DNA from: Dastarcus helophoroides
Taxonomy: Eukaryota; Arthropoda; Insecta; Coleoptera; Bothrideridae
Length of the DNA: 64,000 nucleotides
Assembly: GCA_028583605.1 (NCBI GenBank)
Contig: CM053329.1
Coordinates: 3,038,001-3,102,000, forward strand
Reading direction: 5' to 3'
In this document: in pieces, positions 58,677 through 64,000 of the stretch
Numbering within the stretch: the first letter of the stretch is position 1
Layout: the number at the start of each line of letters is the position of its first letter
Made by a program: the position numbers and the translations under genes
The notes under the pieces: generated by a model
Told to the model about the DNA's origin: nothing
What the model saw: only the letters and a program-made list of their open reading frames with translations
Databases searched by the model: none

Positions 58677-60206
58677 GTGAGTATTTTCAAGACTATGTTA
58701 TTAAATTATGGTGCACATTAGTTTTCCTCCATTACTCTACTAAATTCTTATTTAAATAAGGAATGTTTAACGAAACTTGGGATATAACATTCTTGCCTTC
58801 ATAAATAAACTGCATAGTTCAGCTTAATTGATCCAAATGTCGACCATAAAATTTAAGATCGCATTTCTCATGTCCCCAAGATAATGCGTAAATCCATTTG
58901 TTTGCAAATAAATTTAAGCTGTAACTAAAGGCAGAGTAACACTGCAAAATTTTCAACTTCTTACTTTTATAAACATCTCTTGCCCTTGTATAATATCCAC
59001 ATAATATCAAATATGAAAAATATAAAAAAACTTTGTCAGGTCGAAATATATAAAGCTTCATTGGAGTAAAAAGTAGATTACTCATTCACATTTCGTATAA
59101 ATATTTGATAAATAGAGGTTCTATTTATATTTGTTTGGCTCAGGTAGATATTTATCAGCAGAGCTGCCTTTTGAAAATATCTCTACAGCTACAATAATTA
59201 TTGGCGCGCCGTCTAATTTTATTTCCTTTTTTCTTAACAAAGGAAGTTCCTAAACGTCGTTTACTGTTGCAATAATTGAGTTGAGCAATTCTATAAAAAT
59301 TGTACCAAGAGACATATTGATAAAGCACGTTTCCAGCAATCCCCTTTGTTAGAACTCTGGACAATCTATTGTTGTCCTCTTGTCCCCCAATTTATTTTCT
59401 TAGTCGCTCGTATATATCTCTTATCCCATCTTCTTGTAACAACAACCTTATATCCGGCAGGCAGAAAACTTCCCGGGTGTATCGCACACAAGGAAGATTA
59501 ATTTTCACCAAAAATATTGTGAAATGTGAGATAAAAAAAATAATCATAGTTGTCAGAACCTTTACTTAGACAAAATATTTGTTGTAAGATTTTATATTAG
59601 TATTTGGTCGATTCTTAAATTTATAATGTTGAAAAGCAATGAAGAAATGCCTAATACAAATATGGTTATATCAGGATAATTTATTCAATATTCTCCTTTG
59701 AATTTATGAATTAAAGAACATACCTCTATTTTATTTTAGCCCTAAAACGGATCACTTTCCCGTTATTGTTCTTAAGAAATGCGCCCCTCAAGTAACCCTG
59801 ATTGAAGCAAATTTTCTTGTCTTTTTTCTGACAAAGTGTATTACCTAACCTGTGAGAATTGTTACTAAAAAGGGTTAAAGTATGGACTAATTTCATTCTT
59901 TGGTATTAGCTTGTAAATTAATGGTGAAAGTTATTAATAAAGAAATTATCGAGTGCTAGACGCAGAATTAAATTATCTTCGATATAGAATGAAGTTTCAG
60001 TCAGTGAGGTTCAAATGGCGAAATTTTAGGCATATGTAATCGATGTTTGAAGTTCACCATACAATCAAAGTAGGTTATACTCACTTGGAGTTTGGTCAAT
60101 CTAGTTAGCGGGTTGTTATCGCAAGCGTTGTATTGGTCAGTACTAGTGGATCGTTTTGCTATATGTAAAGGGTATACGCTTTCTGGAGCAGTCACATGCG
60201 AATGAT
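58677..60206. other. No further exon seen
   Basis: Possible intron of the gene proposed at 58473-58676, or intergenic DNA. Open frames at 58819-59085 and 59155-59569 lack recognisable motifs. Confidence 0.4.
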
Positions 60207-62048
60207 TTATACCGGGTGTTTTTTTTAGTTGGGAGGTTACCTTTATATGGAATACTACTTATTATAAAGGCAAACTGATTTTGTCGATGGGACTAATCGG
60301 GGTTAAACTATCTTCTAAAAATATTTTCAACTTCCCCCCACTACCGATTATACCGGAAGTAGACATCAACTTTCTTATTTTAAATAGCAACCCACAAATT
60401 TTATGTTTTATTTGGATTTTACGTAAAAAAATAAGGTGAGTTTATGTATACATGTTTATCGCTACCTTTGATTGTTTTAAAGATATTTCAATTTTTCGAA
60501 AAAAAATGACAGAAAAGAGGGTTATTTTGACTCTTTGTATCTTTTTTATTATTTGCAGTAAAAACATGAAATTTGGGTTGAAGTCAGGAAATATTATAAA
60601 GACTATAATAACGTAAACAGATTTTACATTTATTATACAGAGTGATGGAAAATTTATAATCTTTGCTGTTTTTGTTTTATTCAAAAAAACTCTGTTTTTT
60701 TAAATAGGAACTATATGTTTTTTAATCATTTTTGAATTCTTCACATAAAAAGAAGAAAAAAGTTATATTACTTATTTTTTTAAATTTTGTGCCATTACAG
60801 AGGTATTTTACATAAATCTCAAAATAAAAAAAATCAAACATTTCTTATTTGTTCAAGTAGGAAATTAACTGTGGGCAATAAAAGCTTAAAGAATTAATCA
60901 TAATAAGTAATAGGAAACAAAAATAATTGACAAAAAATTTACATCAAGAACAACAAGGGCGATATTCTCTTTCAATACATTTAAAGACATATTTTAAGAT
61001 TTCGAATTGAGTAACGTTTTTAAGCACATCCGATTGTTCCTAGCAAAATGCTTGTCATGCAGTAGTCGTAAAAAATATTACTAAAAAATTTCCATTTTAA
61101 TTTTCATTGTAAAATTTAACGCTTAAAAATCCTGAGTTCTAATCTAACAGCATAACAGTTAAAAGACGAATTTTCTTGAACATTTGTTGTTGATTTTAAT
61201 TACTCCAAAAATGAGAAGTCTGTTTAACAAACCATTTTTACGAAACTTACATTCATGGCTACCTAAACATTTTTCAGTAAGTATTCTAACAATTAGCCAA
61301 AAACTTATTCGTCTTGTGCGGTTATCTTTTAAATGTTATTTAGCCTAAAATTTTTAAGCCTTGTGGTTGTATTTTTTTTTGAAAATTTTGTTGACTACTA
61401 CCAAGTTGCTACTAAAAAAAAAGATATATTTTTCTTTTTCATTTTGCATTATATCTCTGTAAAGGTGCAGAGTTTTACAAAATTAGTAATATAACTTTTT
61501 CTTCTTTTTACATGAGGAATTCAAAAATGTTTAAAAAACACATAGTTCCTATTTAAAAAAACAGAATTTTTTTGAATAAAACAAAAACAATAAAGATCAC
61601 AAAATTTCAATCACCCTGTGTAATAAATGTAAAACTTGATTACGTTATTACAGTCTCCATAATATTTTATGACTTCAAACCAAATTTCATGTTTTTATTG
61701 CAAATAATAAAAAAGATACAAGGAGTCAAAATAACCCTCTTTTCTGTCAGTTTTTTCCGAAAAATTGAAATATCTTTAAAACTACCAAAGATAGCGATAA
61801 ACATGTATACATAAACTCATCTTATTTTTTTACGTAGAATCCAAATAAAATATAAAATTTGGAGCTGGCTATTTAAAATAAGAAAGTTGATGTCTACTTC
61901 CGGTATGACCGGAAGTGGGAGGAAGTTGAAAATATTTTTGAAAGGTAGTTTAGTTCCGATTAGCCATATCCACAAAGTCAGTTTACCTTTATAATGAGTG
62001 GTACTCCATATAAAGGTAACCTCCCAACTAAAAAAAACACCCGGTATA
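60207..62048. mobile_element. Long inverted repeat element, 1.84 kb
   Basis: Terminal words TTATACCGGGTGTTTTTTTT at both ends, followed inward by TAGTTGGGAGGTTACC. The arms stay similar for about 610 bases each (left about 60207-60820, right about 61460-62048), around a unique AT-rich centre of about 630 bases. The arms contain matching frames (one per strand, MNKTKT..INMYT) that are artefacts of the inverted repeat, since no known protein is encoded. It resembles a foldback or long-TIR non-autonomous transposon; TA or TATA may be the target site. Confidence 0.8.
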
Positions 62049-62230
62049 ATCGACATGTTTAACCTTTGCTGCGTGAAATTTTTTAATATTCAAAATTATA
62101 AAATACACCGTATTAATAATAAATAGAACAATAAATATTAAAAATTCCACCATGTTCGGGTAAATATTTGATATGACAGGATTAGGTGTCGCTTTTCAGG
62201 ATTGTCGGCGTTTATACCAGTAGTTTTTTG

Positions 62231-62339
62231 GGGACTGCCCAAAACAGTCGCCTTAATTGCAGGTTGTTAAGCGGACTACCCAAAACAGCCACCATCAAAT
62301 TCAGGTACCCTTCAATGCAATGACCAAAACAGCCACGTG
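62231..62339. repeat. Three degenerate repeats of a CCCAAAACAGYC word
   Basis: GGACTGCCCAAAACAGTCGC (62232), GGACTACCCAAAACAGCCAC (62273) and AATGACCAAAACAGCCACGT (62319) are spaced about 41-46 bases apart. They lie on the 3' side of the broken FLYWCH/MULE gene and could belong to the end of that transposon. Confidence 0.6.
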
Positions 62340-62713
62340 TGCCGAGAGCTGATTTTCTTCAGAATGATGCGAGCCTTTTAAATGCCGCATCTGAAAAATA
62401 TGAGCCCTGTGATTTTGTTAAGAAAAAAAAAAACTATTGGAAAACAGTATAAGCGCCGCCTAATACAACCGCCTCCTCGCATGATACTACCGCTCGACAC
62501 TGATGAACTACATAAGTGTACCGTGCACGGGTATAGGTGGATAAGTTTAAACAGCAATTTAAAAAAGCATTTTTATTATAAAACAAAAACATGTCATAAT
62601 TTCGATTTACACTAATGTGATACACATAACAAAATGTAAGCGACTTATCTGTTTGTTGCGAAATTATTTAATTAAATTGTTAATGCTTTTTTCTTTACGC
62701 CACATTTTCGGTT

Positions 62714-63946
62714 TCATACAAACTTTTTCCCCGGTACTTTGCATCTTGATGTACGTATCAAATTGTTCTTGAGTACGTCCACAAAGTTATATAAAGATGG
62801 ATGAGGATTAGAAAAACTTAAATGAAATCTAGAGTGGAACGATTCGCACGCGTTGATTGTTTTAAAAAAAATTACAGCGTTTTCAGCCCATATTGTCGGT
62901 GGAAATTGAGAGTCTTCGTCTATATAATTTTCGACTAAATAGTCGAAAAAGCTTCGACGACCCTCATGTTGGGGCAAATCCTCTGCAAAATCTAGCGCAA
63001 AACAATCACCACCATCACTTGGGTCTAAATAGGTCAGTCCGAAGGGGTACCTTAACCATTTACCAACTGGATCTTTATATAGCGAGGAAAGTCCTAATTT
63101 TTGTATTTTTCTCCACCAAGTTTACTGAAGGTGAAATCATCATCCAATTATTTTACCTTGTGGAAAAACTGTGGATGCGGCATTATGGATGGAAATCTCG
63201 AAATCGATGACGACAGTTTCCGGTTGTAGCGTCAACTCCGTTTCTGTGCACTTGGTCTTCAAAAGTTGGAGAAGGTTGACCTAGGTATTAGTTGCCTTAT
63301 CCGGTAGCAGGGCAAAAACGGTATGTAATGCCAGTTCTTTAGTCCATGTAATGTGAACATTTGTAAATAATACTTAGTACAGTAAGCAAAGGTTCCATCC
63401 ATGTACAAAGTTTCCACATTACATAATAATTGCAAGTTTGATTTACAGGAAAATACTATAATCTTGGATGAAAAGTCGTTAATGAGTATAAATGGTTCAC
63501 CATGAGTTGTAGATATATTGAAGCCCTGCAGTGCTGATTGGACGTCAGTTTTTGACTTTGGTAAAGGCGGCATAACATTTCCTCTAGCATAGTAACAATG
63601 TTTCTTCATATTCTTCACATCCCCCTGGGTAATGACATTTTCTGCACCTTGTGTACTAATTACAGCTAAACGAATCACTTTCGAAAGTTGTAAACTGCAA
63701 TCTTCAACGACTTTTCGTTTTGCAGCTTGAGTCATTTGTTTTTTTCATTTGTATTGTTAGTGTGATGTTCTTCCCCTCGTAGTATGGTTGTTTTACTAGT
63801 TGCAGTATAAACTATTGCTCTGCAACCCGTTAATGTACAACGCAACGTATTTCACCATCTTTTGATGTGTGTGCTTTTCGGTATTTATAATTTTCAAAAA
63901 TCAACGCTTGTCCACCTTTGTTCGTAACACTAAGAATATCTTCCAT
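62714..63946 (-). pseudogene. FLYWCH zinc-finger / MULE transposase gene, frameshifted
   Basis: From an ATG at 63946 the minus strand reads SVTNKGGQALIFENYKYRK, then IRCVV, LTGCRAIVYTA in a second frame and EEHH: a FLYWCH-type zinc finger. After a linker (63735-63259) the MULE transposase core appears: LLCNVETLYMDGTFAYC with its DGTF aspartate, KYYLQMFTLHGLKNWHYIPF. Another frame gives VIDFEISIHNAASTVFPQG (second acidic block), then LYKDPVGKWLRYPFGL and, at 62977-62714, YIDEDSQFPPTIWAE and NACESFHSRFHLSF, the usual region with the conserved NxxESFH motif. It ends VLKNNLIRTSRCKV. At least three frame breaks are present. Such genes are either Mutator-like transposons or domesticated relatives; this copy is broken. 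Confidence 0.82.
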
Positions 63947-64000
63947 AGTATTTGTGCGGTCAAGTAAGATGCGCAACTTTACAGGCAACTGATTTATAAA

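Noticed and set aside
58819..59364. Minus-strand frames of 88 and 69 codons
   Set aside because: Composition follows the AT-rich background and no domain or promoter was seen.
60442..61814. Two similar 80-residue peptides on opposite strands
   Set aside because: They are mirror images produced by the long inverted repeat, with no sign of selection for protein that I can see.
1..64000. CRISPR arrays, bacterial operons or phage modules
   Set aside because: No regular repeat-spacer array, Shine-Dalgarno-led gene runs or prokaryotic gene families are present; the sequence is clearly metazoan.

Overview
The window looks like AT-rich, mostly intergenic nuclear DNA of an insect, possibly a beetle (the order is a guess). 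It shows spliced genes, arthropod core promoters (TATAAATA plus a TCA initiator), mariner, Tc-like, pogo-like and MULE transposase remnants, LINE fragments, an LTR retrotransposon and many short foldback elements.

Host genes. Two related genes for small secreted proteins lie on the minus strand. The first (7809 to 6970) is a single-exon, 279-residue protein with a signal peptide, a long four-residue PQG repeat and a conserved C-terminal module. The second (26522 to 20414) appears to be split: exon 1 (26522-26303) carries the signal peptide and exon 2 (20763-20414) carries the same C-terminal module. The splice sites match in phase across a 5.5-kb intron and the product is 189 residues. Both genes share the same promoter geometry: a TATA box 30-31 bases before the initiator and a predicted 45-base 5' leader. 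Two further plus-strand exons of unknown genes are proposed: 40859-41018 (internal) and 58473-58676 (start codon plus signal peptide).

Mobile DNA, left to right: a LINE reverse-transcriptase fragment (8946-9440); an internally deleted mariner (11424-11975); foldback elements (13596-13779, 15172-15625, 17489-17942); a Tc-like element holding a nested mariner inside the intron of the second gene (21068-23548); a double hairpin (24495-24682); a Tc-like element with a nested foldback (26996-28847); a LINE RNase H fragment (29530-30240); a complete-ended LTR retrotransposon with LTRs that look identical by eye, a GATA target duplication and a decayed interior (30547-34251); Tc-like remnants (38573-39115, 39143-39500, 46215-47010); a LINE fragment (43375-43890); a pogo-like transposase pseudogene (47712-49462); a mariner C-terminus (51375-51783); an unclassified 1.6-kb inverted-repeat element with an unknown protein (54306-55932); a second copy of the 17489 MITE (57670-58200); a 1.8-kb long inverted repeat (60207-62048); and a broken FLYWCH/MULE transposase gene at the right edge (62714-63946).

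The rest is AT-rich sequence with no supportable genes, including fields of degenerate AAATTTCGA-like words. No bacterial-style operon, CRISPR array or defence system is present. The least familiar items are the paired secreted-protein genes and the 54306-55932 element.
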